A DNA stretch of 6,963 nt from Thioalkalivibrio sp. (GCA_003550945.1 PULL01000047.1:1-6963); one strand, 5' to 3'. Shown: positions 1 through 5,713, counted from the first letter of the stretch. Numbers and translations are program-made. Notes: generated by a model not told the origin, from the sequence alone.

Positions 1-81
1 ACATTGCGGGGCCGGCAAGTCGATGGCTGGGGCATTTGCCGCCATCAACGGACGGTTCCGGGTTGCGACAGAAACAAAAAA

Positions 82-110
82 CTTCGTGTCTTCGTGTACT
101 TCGTGGTGAA
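82..110. repeat. Short tandem CTTCGTG repeat, dispersed-type intergenic element
   Basis: Three near-identical units, CTTCGTGT (82-89), CTTCGTGT (90-97) and CTTCGTGG (99-106), run in tandem with spacings of 8 and 9 bases and end in GTGAA. On the other strand this reads TTCACCACGAAG followed by ACACGAAG units. From general knowledge, ACCACGAAGGACACGAAGG-like strings occur in many copies between genes in various environmental proteobacteria; their function is unknown to me. The first spacing is one base shorter than the usual 9. It lies about 15 bases beyond the stop codon of the leftward hydrolase gene, a typical place for such elements, and is visibly more AT-rich than its surroundings. Confidence 0.6.
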
Positions 111-124
111 AACAGGCTTTAGAT

Positions 125-925
125 TTAGAGCCGGTCGTTGAGGTACGCGATCAGCCAGTTCCAGGAGTCGCGGTCGGCGCGCTCGTCGTAGCCAACGGGC
201 ATGCCGAACTGCTCGGCGATCGCATCGGCGCCGGGGTTGGTGAAGCTGTGCGTTGCGCCGGCGAAGTCGACGAAGGTATAGAGCACGCCGGCGCTGTTCA
301 TCTCCTCGCGGAACGCGGCGATCTGCTCGGCAGGCACCAGCGGATCCTCGGCGCCGTTGAACACCAGAATGTCGGCCTTCACCGTGTCCGGCTGGGCGGG
401 GTGGCCGGTGTTCAGCGCGCCGTGGAAGCTCGCGACCATCGCGAGATCCTTGCCCGCGCGCGCCGCTTCCAGCACCACGCTGCCGCCGAAGCAGTAGCCG
501 ATCGCCGCCAGCGGCTGGCCGGCGGTGAGCTCGTGGTCGCGCAGCAGGGTCTCGGCGGCCTCGAAGCGGCCCAGCATCAGGTCGCGGTTGGTGCGCACGA
601 GAGTCGCGAACTCGCGCGCCTCGCTCGGGTGTTCGGCAAGTTTGCCGCCGCCGTACATGTCCACCGCGAGCGCGATGTAGCCGGCCTCTGCCAGCATGTC
701 CGCGCGCCGGCGCACGTGCTCGTCGTGGCCCCACCACTCGTGCACGATGATCACCCCGGGGCGCGGTCCTTCCAGAGACGGGGCGTAGGCGAGGTAACCG
801 CTGAGCTCGACTCCGTCGTGCGCGTACACCACACGCTCACCCTGCACATCGGGCGGGTCTGCGGCGATGGCGGTGCCGAAGAAGAGGAACAGGGCGAGTA
901 CTGGCAGGGCAGCAATGTGACGCAT
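125..925 (-). CDS. Exported dienelactone hydrolase family protein, catalytic triad intact
   Basis: This 266-residue alpha/beta hydrolase belongs to the dienelactone hydrolase (DLH) family, whose classical members open the lactone ring of dienelactones with a cysteine nucleophile; the real substrate here is unknown. Residues 1-21 form a Sec signal peptide (hydrophobic run 5-20, cleavage near AIA/AD), so the enzyme is probably periplasmic. Visible active-site features are HEWWG (Glu63, the glutamate that partners the nucleophile in DLH), GYCFGG with nucleophile Cys145, GAEDPLVP with Asp194, and GATHSF with His226. The length fits the family (about 235 residues) plus a signal peptide. The ATG at 925 is supported by GAGGAG (936-931) five bases upstream. 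It is divergent from a second DLH-fold gene at 1187. The family and the triad are clear; the substrate is not. Confidence 0.93.
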   Translation of the reverse strand: MRHIAALPVLALFLFFGTAIAADPPDVQGERVVYAHDGVELSGYLAYAPSLEGPRPGVIIVHEWWGHDEHVRRRADMLAEAGYIALAVDMYGGGKLAEHPSEAREFATLVRTNRDLMLGRFEAAETLLRDHELTAGQPLAAIGYCFGGSVVLEAARAGKDLAMVASFHGALNTGHPAQPDTVKADILVFNGAEDPLVPAEQIAAFREEMNSAGVLYTFVDFAGATHSFTNPGADAIAEQFGMPVGYDERADRDSWNWLIAYLNDRL

Positions 926-986
926 GGGCTCTCCTCGTGAATTGGTTCAGGGGGTGCGGATCGGCGCGGATTCACGCGCGGGCCGC

Positions 987-1016
987 AGTATCCGGCAGCA
1001 CGCCGAATGGTTGCAA
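987..1016 (-). promoter_or_regulatory. Candidate sigma-70 promoter for the leftward hydrolase
   Basis: Read leftward, TTGCAA (1016-1011, 4/6 match to TTGACA) is followed after 18 bases by GATACT (992-987, 4/6 match to TATAAT). A transcript would start near 980 and give a leader of about 54 bases before the ATG at 925. This was found by eye only, and matches this weak occur by chance in GC-rich DNA. Confidence 0.3.
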
Positions 1017-1045
1017 TGGAGCCGCACGGTGGGAACGGAAGAGGA

Positions 1046-1074
1046 ATGAAAACCGGCGGATCCCGGTCTATTCT
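1046..1074 (+). promoter_or_regulatory. Candidate sigma-70 promoter for the rightward hydrolase-fold and lipoprotein genes
   Basis: ATGAAA (1046-1051, 4/6 match to TTGACA) is followed after 17 bases by TATTCT (1069-1074, 4/6 match to TATAAT). It sits in the least GC-rich part of the 261-nt divergent gap. A transcript would start near 1081 and leave a leader of roughly 105 bases before the ATG at 1187. Together with the candidate leftward promoter at 987-1016, it would make the two hydrolase-fold genes divergently transcribed from non-overlapping promoters. Confidence 0.3.
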
Positions 1075-1174
1075 CTTAGCGCCGCACTGGGTTTATCCGC
1101 CCGGTAACCACGCGACCCGGTCAATGGGGGCCGACCGGCGTCGCGGGTGCGAGATTCACGCCCCCAAAGATACC

Positions 1175-1180
1175 GAGGGA
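1175..1180 (+). promoter_or_regulatory. Ribosome binding site that fixes the start at 1187
   Basis: GAGGGA lies six bases before the ATG at 1187. This ATG opens directly into a signal peptide, whereas the same frame extended up to 1007 encodes 60 residues with no export signal or family similarity. A second in-frame ATG at 1193 is possible but its spacing is poor. Confidence 0.75.
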
Positions 1181-1186
1181 CCGACG

Positions 1187-2041
1187 ATGTTCATGTTGCG
1201 CACCCCGCTACTGGCTCTGCTACTGCTCCTGCCGCTGTCCGTACCTGCCGACGATCGCCATGATTGGCTGGATGGCGACTGGTGGGCCGACGGGCTGTTG
1301 CCCGTGCCCCAGAATTTCCGGGTCTCCAGCGCGACCGAAACGCTGATGACCGACGAGGCCGACATCCCGATCTACGTCGCCCGTCCCGAAGCGGCGGGTG
1401 ATTTTCCCGGCGTACTGTTCGTGCACGGGCGGCGGGGTGTCGACCCCCTGGCGCAGGCACACGTGCGCCGGCTCGCGGCGCGCGGTTTCGTTGTCTACGC
1501 GCCCGATCTCTACATGGGGCGGTTCATTGAGACGATGCCGATCGAGCACGACTATGTGCTGGAATCCGACCTCAACGATGTCCTCGATCACATCCTCGCC
1601 GAGGGCGTGCACGCGGGGAACCGGGTTTGTGTGTACTCCCACACGCGGGGCGGCTACAAGGCGTTGAAGCTCGCCGTGACCTTCGAGCGTCAGGACGATG
1701 CGCTCGCCTGTTTCGTCAGCTACTACCCGCACATGCAGGATCCCAATGCCCCCGAACCGATGCAGGTCTACCGCTACGCAACCGAGGCCGACGCACTGCG
1801 GATCCCCGCGCTGATCTTTGTGGGCGAACTGGAGCAGTACCAGCGCAAGCGTGGCATCGATACCGCGGTCGCCAGCATGCAGCGCAATGGCCTGCCGGTG
1901 CAGCTCGTGACCTACCCGGGCGTGGGTCGCGGTTTCGACTTCCGGGCGCCACCGGTGCGGACCTTCGCCGACGATCTCGCGACCCGGGACGCGATCATGC
2001 GCGCCAGCCGGTTCATGAACGAGCAGCTCGGGGTCGATTGA
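1187..2041 (+). CDS. Exported dienelactone-hydrolase-fold protein, probable pseudoenzyme
   Basis: This 284-residue protein has a Sec signal peptide (hydrophobic 4-20, cleavage near VPA/DD at 21). Its order of elements matches DLH proteins: strand and loop PGVLFVHGRRG (74-84), VVYAPDLYMG (102-111), nucleophile elbow YSHTRGG (150-156), FVGELEQ (211-217) and YPGVGRGF (243-250). Set beside the neighbour at 125-925, the active-site positions read Gly81 for Glu, Thr153 for the nucleophile Cys, Glu216 for Asp and Arg248 for His. If this hand alignment holds, no member of the triad survives and the protein is unlikely to be a conventional hydrolase. It could be a binding or scaffolding partner, or use other chemistry. 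The frame is intact, so it is not a decayed gene. It is followed 53 bases later by two lipoprotein genes on the same strand. The fold is fairly sure; the role is unknown. Confidence 0.87.
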   Translation: MFMLRTPLLALLLLLPLSVPADDRHDWLDGDWWADGLLPVPQNFRVSSATETLMTDEADIPIYVARPEAAGDFPGVLFVHGRRGVDPLAQAHVRRLAARGFVVYAPDLYMGRFIETMPIEHDYVLESDLNDVLDHILAEGVHAGNRVCVYSHTRGGYKALKLAVTFERQDDALACFVSYYPHMQDPNAPEPMQVYRYATEADALRIPALIFVGELEQYQRKRGIDTAVASMQRNGLPVQLVTYPGVGRGFDFRAPPVRTFADDLATRDAIMRASRFMNEQLGVD

Positions 2042-2051
2042 TCATTTGTTC

Positions 2052-2071
2052 CGCCGCGTGGGAACGCGGCG
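2052..2071 (+). other. Perfect 8-bp hairpin with GGGA tetraloop in the operon gap
   Basis: CGCCGCGT (2052-2059) and ACGCGGCG (2064-2071) pair perfectly around a GGGA loop, which fits the stable GNRA tetraloop class. It lies between the hydrolase-fold stop (2041) and the lipoprotein start (2095). No T-run follows on either strand, so it is not a classical intrinsic terminator. A processing or mRNA-stability element, or an attenuating hairpin ahead of the lipoprotein genes, is more likely (inference). Confidence 0.5.
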
Positions 2072-2094
2072 CAGCCTGCCGCGGTCTACGAGGA

Positions 2095-2634
2095 ATGGGT
2101 AAATGCGCGCAGTGCGCCCCGAACCTGGTTCTCCTCGCCGCTATCCTGCTGCTCGCCGGCTGCGCGACGGTTCCGGAGGACCTGCAACCGGTACCGGAGG
2201 TGCAGCCGGGCGTTGCTGAGGTACGGGCGGATCCGCAGGCTTTCGAGGGCCAGGCCGTGGTCTGGGGCGGAACCGTCGTCTCCGTGGACAATCTCGCGGA
2301 CGGCACCCGGCTCGAAATCGTCTCCCGACCGCTCGGGCGGAACCAGCGCCCGCTCGAGGTCGACCGCAGCGATGGCCGGTTCCACGCCTTCTTTCCTGGA
2401 TTCCTCGATCCCCAGGTGCACGCGCCGATGCGCGAGGTGACCGTCAGGGGGCGGGTCGTCGGTATCACCGAGGGCACCGTGGGCGCGTTTCCCTACACGT
2501 TTCCCCGGGTCGAAGTCGAGGCCCTGCATCTGTGGCCCTTGCCGCCCCCCGAGCCCCGGGTGATCTACCGCGACCCGTTCTGGGACCCCTGGGGTCCGTA
2601 CTGGGGCCACCCCTGGCGTAGAGGGTGGTGGTGA
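2095..2634 (+). CDS. Slp-family outer-membrane lipoprotein with Trp-rich tail
   Basis: This 179-residue lipoprotein has a hydrophobic segment at 11-21 and a lipobox LAGC with lipidated Cys23. The next residue is Ala rather than Asp, so Lol sorting to the outer membrane is expected. The body matches the Slp (starvation-inducible lipoprotein) family: VVWGG (56-59), TRLEIVSRPL (71-80), GRFHAFFPGFLDP (94-106), YTFPRVEVEALHLWP (134-148). E. coli Slp is of similar size. The molecular role of the family is not settled; it is linked to stationary-phase and acid stress. Residues 158-179 are extreme, with six tryptophans and two tyrosines plus Pro, Gly and Arg. AGGA at 2091-2094 touches the ATG directly, an unusually short spacing, but no better in-frame start exists before the signal segment. 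It overlaps the next gene by one base. Confidence 0.88.
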   Translation: MGKCAQCAPNLVLLAAILLLAGCATVPEDLQPVPEVQPGVAEVRADPQAFEGQAVVWGGTVVSVDNLADGTRLEIVSRPLGRNQRPLEVDRSDGRFHAFFPGFLDPQVHAPMREVTVRGRVVGITEGTVGAFPYTFPRVEVEALHLWPLPPPEPRVIYRDPFWDPWGPYWGHPWRRGWW

Positions 2635-3122
2635 TGGCGTCCGCTTTCCGGTGGCTGGCCGCCCTGCTGCTCATCGCTACACTGGGCGGCTGCGCCACGC
2701 CGCCACTGGCTCCGGCGCCGGGACCGGAAGTGACTCCGCGTACCGCGGCGACTGAAGCGCTTCCGGAGACCAAGCAGCTCTGGGGCGGCGTGATCGTCCG
2801 CACCGAGAACCGGCCCGAATACACGCGGCTCGAGGTGGTCAGCTATCCGCTGCGCAACCAGGAACCGCAGACTGGACGGATGACCAACGGACGCTTCCTG
2901 CTGGAAGTGCCCGGGTTCCTCGACCCGGTGGATTACCGTACCGGTCGCCGCATCACCGCGCGCGGGATCGTGGAGCGCACCGAGGCGGGGCGGATCGGCG
3001 CGGTGGACTACGTCTTTCCCGTGATGGTGTCGAGCGAGGTCCACCTCTGGCCCGACCCTCTGGTCCGCGAGCGCGATCCGGGGCGGGTTCGCTTCGGGAT
3101 CGGCGTCGGAATCGGGCTTTAG
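2634..3122 (+). CDS. Second Slp-family outer-membrane lipoprotein
   Basis: This 162-residue paralogue of the preceding gene has a hydrophobic segment at 7-18, lipobox TLGGC with Cys20, and Ala at the sorting position, again predicting the outer membrane. Shared motifs in the same order are LWGGVIV (49-55), TRLEVVSYPL (64-73), GRFLLEVPGFLDP (86-98) and VDYVFPVMVSSEVHLWP (124-140). Compared with its partner, the linker after the lipid anchor is shorter and rich in Pro and Ala, and the Trp-rich tail is replaced by a short Gly/Ile ending. The ATG at 2634 shares its A with the TGA of the upstream gene, and GAGGG (2621-2625) lies eight bases upstream. A GTG at 2625 would overlap that Shine-Dalgarno and is less likely. 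The two probably arose by tandem duplication and are co-translated. Confidence 0.87.
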   Translation: MASAFRWLAALLLIATLGGCATPPLAPAPGPEVTPRTAATEALPETKQLWGGVIVRTENRPEYTRLEVVSYPLRNQEPQTGRMTNGRFLLEVPGFLDPVDYRTGRRITARGIVERTEAGRIGAVDYVFPVMVSSEVHLWPDPLVRERDPGRVRFGIGVGIGL

Positions 3123-3164
3123 CGCGGAAGAACCCTTCCTTCACGGTCGCAGGTGGCCCGTGAC

Positions 3165-3185
3165 CAGCGGCGTTAACCGCCGCTG
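3165..3185. terminator. Perfect 8-bp hairpin at the convergent junction, possible bidirectional terminator
   Basis: CAGCGGCG (3165-3172) pairs with CGCCGCTG (3178-3185) around TTAAC. The loop holds the TAA stop of the leftward TraB-family gene. Two weaker hairpins precede it: GGAAG/CTTCC (3126-3139) and TCACGG/CCGTGA (3141-3163). The block fills the 50-nt gap between two convergent genes, where a two-way transcription end is expected. There is no T-tract on either side, so Rho-independent termination is not demonstrated. Confidence 0.4.
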
Positions 3186-4390
3186 CCGAACAGGTGGCCG
3201 AAGATCCGCGCGCCACCGATGTAGGTGCCCATCGCCGAGCCCAGCGTGGTCAGCAGAAAGACCAGCAGCACCCGTGAGACGCGGTTGGTCCACCAGCCGC
3301 GCGCGCTGGTGGTGTCGCGTCGCAGTTGTGCGAAATCGCCGACCTGTGGCTTGCGCAGGTAGAGCTCGACCCCGGCGGCGACGAAGCCCACGCCGATGGT
3401 CGGGTTCAGCGAGGTGAGCGGCGCCGCGAGCGCGGCCGTGACGATGGTCACCGGGTGCGCGAGCGCGATGATGCCGCCGATCGCCGCCAGGCCGCCGTTG
3501 ATCATGATCCAGTCCATCACCATCTGCAGTCCGAGTTCCGTGTTGCGGGTGAACCCGATCACGAAGCCCGTCAGAATGATGCCGACCACGACCCAGGGGA
3601 TGTACTTCGGCCAGCGCGCCTTCGGCGGAGACTTTTCCAACTGTGCCAGCACGTCCTCGGGCCGCTGGCGGTCCAGATTCACGTAGTTCTCGATACCCTT
3701 CAGGTGCCCGGCGCCGACCACCGCCAGCACCCGCCGCGCGTCGCCATCGGCCAGCCGGCGCAGGTGGGCGGCCATGTAGCGGTCGCGCTCGTCGATCAGC
3801 GGCAGGTAGAGCTCGCGGGACTGTTCGGCGAACTCGCTGAAAGTCGACTCGAGCATGTCGCCTTCCTTCAGGCGCTCGATTTCCTCCTCGGCGATCTTTT
3901 CCCGGCTCAGCACGCTGGCGAACAGGCCGCCGATCAGGCCCATGCGCTGCCACCACGGGACGGACCGGTAGGCGCGGCGCAGGGTCAGCCCGATGTCCCG
4001 GTCGATCAGCGCCAGCGGCAGGCCCTGGTCCAGCGCACCGTGCATCGCCGCGCGCATCTCGGCACCCGGCTCGATTCCGTACTGGTCGGCGAGCCGCTGC
4101 TGGTAGGCGCCGAGCGCCAGGCTGGCCGCGATCATCGGTGCCTGTCCGCTGCGGATCACGCTGAACAGGTCCATCTTGCTCATCGCTTCGGGGTCGAGCA
4201 TCGCGCGCTGACGGCTGTGGCAGAGTTCGATCGCCACGGTGTCGAAGGCTTCGCTGGCGACCAGGTCCGCGACGGTGCGGGCGCTGGCCGGGGACACGTG
4301 CGCCGTGCCGAGCAGGGTGATCTCGGTGTCGCCGATGCGGACCTTGCGGTGCGGTTCCCGGGCGAGCACTTGGTCGACGGTGTCGTTCAT
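3173..4390 (-). CDS. TraB/PrgY-family membrane protein
   Basis: This 405-residue protein is of the TraB/PrgY type (TraB/GumN/TIKI superfamily). Enterococcal PrgY and TraB limit endogenous sex-pheromone activity, and animal TIKI proteins are metalloproteases; the role of chromosomal proteobacterial members is unknown. The soluble N-terminal domain shows the first GX2H motif GTAH (28-31), ELCHSR (55-60) with the conserved glutamate and arginine, RDRYMA (202-207) and a second GX2H motif GAGH (226-229). Hydrophobic segments at about 264-281, 293-322, 330-346 and 373-400 anchor it in the membrane. I chose the ATG at 4390 over one at 4423 because a -10-like TAGGAT overlaps the latter; neither has a good Shine-Dalgarno, so the start is uncertain by 11 codons. 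It lies 99 nt downstream of the phosphatase gene on the same strand. Confidence 0.87.
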   Translation of the reverse strand: MNDTVDQVLAREPHRKVRIGDTEITLLGTAHVSPASARTVADLVASEAFDTVAIELCHSRQRAMLDPEAMSKMDLFSVIRSGQAPMIAASLALGAYQQRLADQYGIEPGAEMRAAMHGALDQGLPLALIDRDIGLTLRRAYRSVPWWQRMGLIGGLFASVLSREKIAEEEIERLKEGDMLESTFSEFAEQSRELYLPLIDERDRYMAAHLRRLADGDARRVLAVVGAGHLKGIENYVNLDRQRPEDVLAQLEKSPPKARWPKYIPWVVVGIILTGFVIGFTRNTELGLQMVMDWIMINGGLAAIGGIIALAHPVTIVTAALAAPLTSLNPTIGVGFVAAGVELYLRKPQVGDFAQLRRDTTSARGWWTNRVSRVLLVFLLTTLGSAMGTYIGGARIFGHLFGSGG

Positions 4391-4421
4391 GTCGGTGAAG
4401 TCAGCATGCAAACAGCCCGCC

Positions 4422-4427
4422 ATCCTA
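4422..4427 (-). promoter_or_regulatory. Candidate -10 box for the TraB-family gene
   Basis: Read leftward, TAGGAT (4427-4422) matches TATAAT at 4/6 positions, without a convincing -35 at 17 bases. Initiation about seven bases on would give a leader of about 25 nt before the ATG at 4390. If real, the TraB-family gene can be transcribed independently of the upstream phosphatase gene. Confidence 0.22.
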
Positions 4428-4489
4428 GCCCGAATGCGGCTGTGGAGCGAGCACGCCGTCTGCGTTGCGGCATTAGGGGGCTGTTGCGG

Positions 4490-5299
4490 TCAACCCGCGG
4501 CCTGCAGCCACTGCAGCCACATATCCTGCAGCGCGGGCGATCGCGCCGCGACCGCGGACGGCTTGTGCAGGCTGCGGCGGAACACGGGTTCCCCTGCGAG
4601 CGTGCTGAGGCTTCCGCCGGTTTCGGTCAGCATCAGGGTGCCGGCCGCGCTGTCCCACAGCGCCTGCCCCCCGTGCAGATACAGATCGGCCCTGCCGGCA
4701 GCCAGCCAGGCCCATTCCAGCGCGCAGGCTCCGAGGTTGCGCTGCGAGCGGAACGGCGACTCCGAGACCAGCGCCACTGCGAGACGATGCGGCAGGCGCT
4801 TGTAATCGACCAGCGCCGTGCATTTGGACAGGTCCGCCGAATGCTCCGCGCGCCGCGGGCGCGGGGCTTCGCCGTTGACCTGAAGACCCGTGCCGCGCGA
4901 AGCGCTGAAGAGTTCGTCGCGGACCGGATCGTAGGTGGCGCCGTACGCGACGCCGTCGGCGTCGATCAGCGCAAGCGAAACCGCGAAAAAGGGCATGCCG
5001 CCGGCGAAGTTGGTGGTGCCGTCCAGCGGGTCCAGCAGCCAGCAGGAGCCGGTTCCGGCGAGCGCCGCCTGCTGCGCGTCGCGGGACTGCTCCTCGCTCA
5101 GCACCGGGATTCCCGGAAACAGCCGGCCCAGTTCGGCGCGCATCCGTTGGTCCACTGCGTGGTCGGCACTGGTCACGAGGCTGCCGTCGGCCTTCTCGGA
5201 AACGGCGAGGCGTCCCTGGAAGCGGGGCAGCAGTTCCTCCTGTCCGGCGCTGCGCAGCGCCTGCGGGAGAGCGTCAAGGCTTTGGTCGGCGGATTTCAT
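4490..5299 (-). CDS. Inositol monophosphatase family protein (SuhB/CysQ superfamily)
   Basis: This 269-residue Mg2+-dependent phosphatase is close in length to SuhB (267). Members hydrolyse inositol 1-phosphate, 3'-phosphoadenosine nucleotides or fructose bisphosphate. The visible motifs are TSAD (43-46), SEE (68-70) for metal binding, WLLDPLDGTTNF (87-98) holding Asp90 and Asp93, GACALEWAWLAAGRADLY (190-207), and WDSAAG (215-220) with Asp216. All expected metal ligands are present. The stretch from 87 to 143, ending TGLQVNG, resembles SuhB more than CysQ, but substrate choice cannot be read from sequence, so no symbol is given. The protein lacks a signal peptide and is cytoplasmic. The ATG at 5299 is the only plausible start; there is no clear Shine-Dalgarno. 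It is divergent from the DUF3301-oxyR pair with 54 nt between starts. Confidence 0.92.
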   Translation of the reverse strand: MKSADQSLDALPQALRSAGQEELLPRFQGRLAVSEKADGSLVTSADHAVDQRMRAELGRLFPGIPVLSEEQSRDAQQAALAGTGSCWLLDPLDGTTNFAGGMPFFAVSLALIDADGVAYGATYDPVRDELFSASRGTGLQVNGEAPRPRRAEHSADLSKCTALVDYKRLPHRLAVALVSESPFRSQRNLGACALEWAWLAAGRADLYLHGGQALWDSAAGTLMLTETGGSLSTLAGEPVFRRSLHKPSAVAARSPALQDMWLQWLQAAG

Positions 5300-5339
5300 C
5301 GGCTGGATTTCAGAGGTGAGCGGGGCGAGGGCCTGAGCG

Positions 5340-5345
5340 TATGAT
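5340..5345 (+). promoter_or_regulatory. Candidate -10 box for DUF3301-oxyR, implying a nearly leaderless mRNA
   Basis: TATGAT matches TATAAT at 5/6 positions. The best -35 is weak (GTGAGC, 5316-5321, 18-bp spacing, 3/6). Initiation 6-8 bases downstream would fall at about 5352-5354, at the ATG itself. No Shine-Dalgarno precedes that ATG, which fits a leaderless transcript. The perfect palindrome GGTCATGACC (5350-5359) covers the start codon. Confidence 0.35.
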
Positions 5346-5346
5346 A
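5341..5346 (-). promoter_or_regulatory. Candidate -10 box for the phosphatase gene, overlapping the rightward one
   Basis: Read leftward, TATCAT (5346-5341) matches TATAAT at 5/6 positions and shares five bases with the rightward TATGAT. Initiation near 5334 would give a 35-nt leader before the ATG at 5299. No good -35 was found at 17-18 bases. Because the two boxes overlap, polymerase binding in the two directions would be mutually exclusive if both are used. Confidence 0.28.
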
Positions 5347-5353
5347 CCGGGTC

Positions 5354-5713
5354 ATGACCGGACTCTTCGTGATCCTCGCCATCGTGCTGGTGGTGCTGTA
5401 CTTCAACGACGCCTGGCGCAGCCTGGAGCGCGTGCGCAACGTCGCGCGCGGCGTCTGCACCCGCGCCGGCGTGCAGTTCCTCGACAGCAGCGTGATCCAG
5501 ACCGGAATCCGGGTCGAACGGGGAGGCAGTGCAGGGCTGGTGCTGGTGCGCACCTACCGCTTCGAGTTCGCGACCGACGGCCAGTCGCGGCATGTGGGCG
5601 AGATCACCTTGCGCGGGCGCAAGGTGCGCGTGGTCAGCATGGATCTCCCTGAGGGTGGCCGGGTGCTCGATTCAACCGCCTCGGCACAGGACTCCGGGGA
5701 GTCGGTACGATGA
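5354..5713 (+). CDS. DUF3301 family membrane-anchored protein
   Basis: This 119-residue protein of unknown function resembles the gammaproteobacterial DUF3301 family (usually about 100 residues). A single hydrophobic segment at 3-17 is followed by an Asp/Trp/Arg-rich stretch. Next comes a small conserved domain with Cys35, QFLD (41-44), RTYRFEFATDG (66-76) and GEITLRG (82-88). The topology is probably one N-terminal inner-membrane helix with the rest cytoplasmic, because the segment is followed by positive charges (R22, R26, R28, R32). The last 20 residues are polar and variable. No Shine-Dalgarno precedes the ATG. The stop TGA overlaps the oxyR start as ATGA, so the two are likely one operon. 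Family assignment rests on motif memory; function cannot be inferred. Confidence 0.8.
   Translation: MTGLFVILAIVLVVLYFNDAWRSLERVRNVARGVCTRAGVQFLDSSVIQTGIRVERGGSAGLVLVRTYRFEFATDGQSRHVGEITLRGRKVRVVSMDLPEGGRVLDSTASAQDSGESVR
5690..5703 (+). promoter_or_regulatory. Small hairpin enclosing the oxyR Shine-Dalgarno
   Basis: GACTC (5690-5694) pairs with GAGTC (5699-5703) around CGGG. The oxyR Shine-Dalgarno core GGAG (5698-5701), eight bases before the ATG at 5710, lies in the loop edge and right arm. Ribosomes reading through DUF3301 would open it, which suggests translational coupling. The stem is only 5 bp, so the effect is speculative. Confidence 0.35.

Noticed and set aside
1..109. An open frame from base 2 to a TGA at 107-109 could be the end of a rightward protein entering from the left
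   Set aside because: Only about 35 codons, no recognisable motif, and its end runs through the CTTCGTG repeat. It could be a real gene tail, but nothing supports it.
1007..1186. Longer N-terminus for the hydrolase-fold gene starting at 1007
   Set aside because: It would bury the signal peptide 60 residues in, and the GAGGGA site at 1175-1180 matches the ATG at 1187.
3326..5344. A 672-codon rightward open frame antisense to the TraB-family and phosphatase genes
   Set aside because: Its translation has low-complexity Arg/Gly/Ala/His composition and no family motifs, and it spans two well-supported genes plus their gap. Long antisense frames are common opposite GC-rich genes.
5350..5359. GGTCATGACC palindrome as an operator
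   Set aside because: 10-bp perfect palindromes are expected several times by chance in 7 kb, and it does not match an OxyR site.
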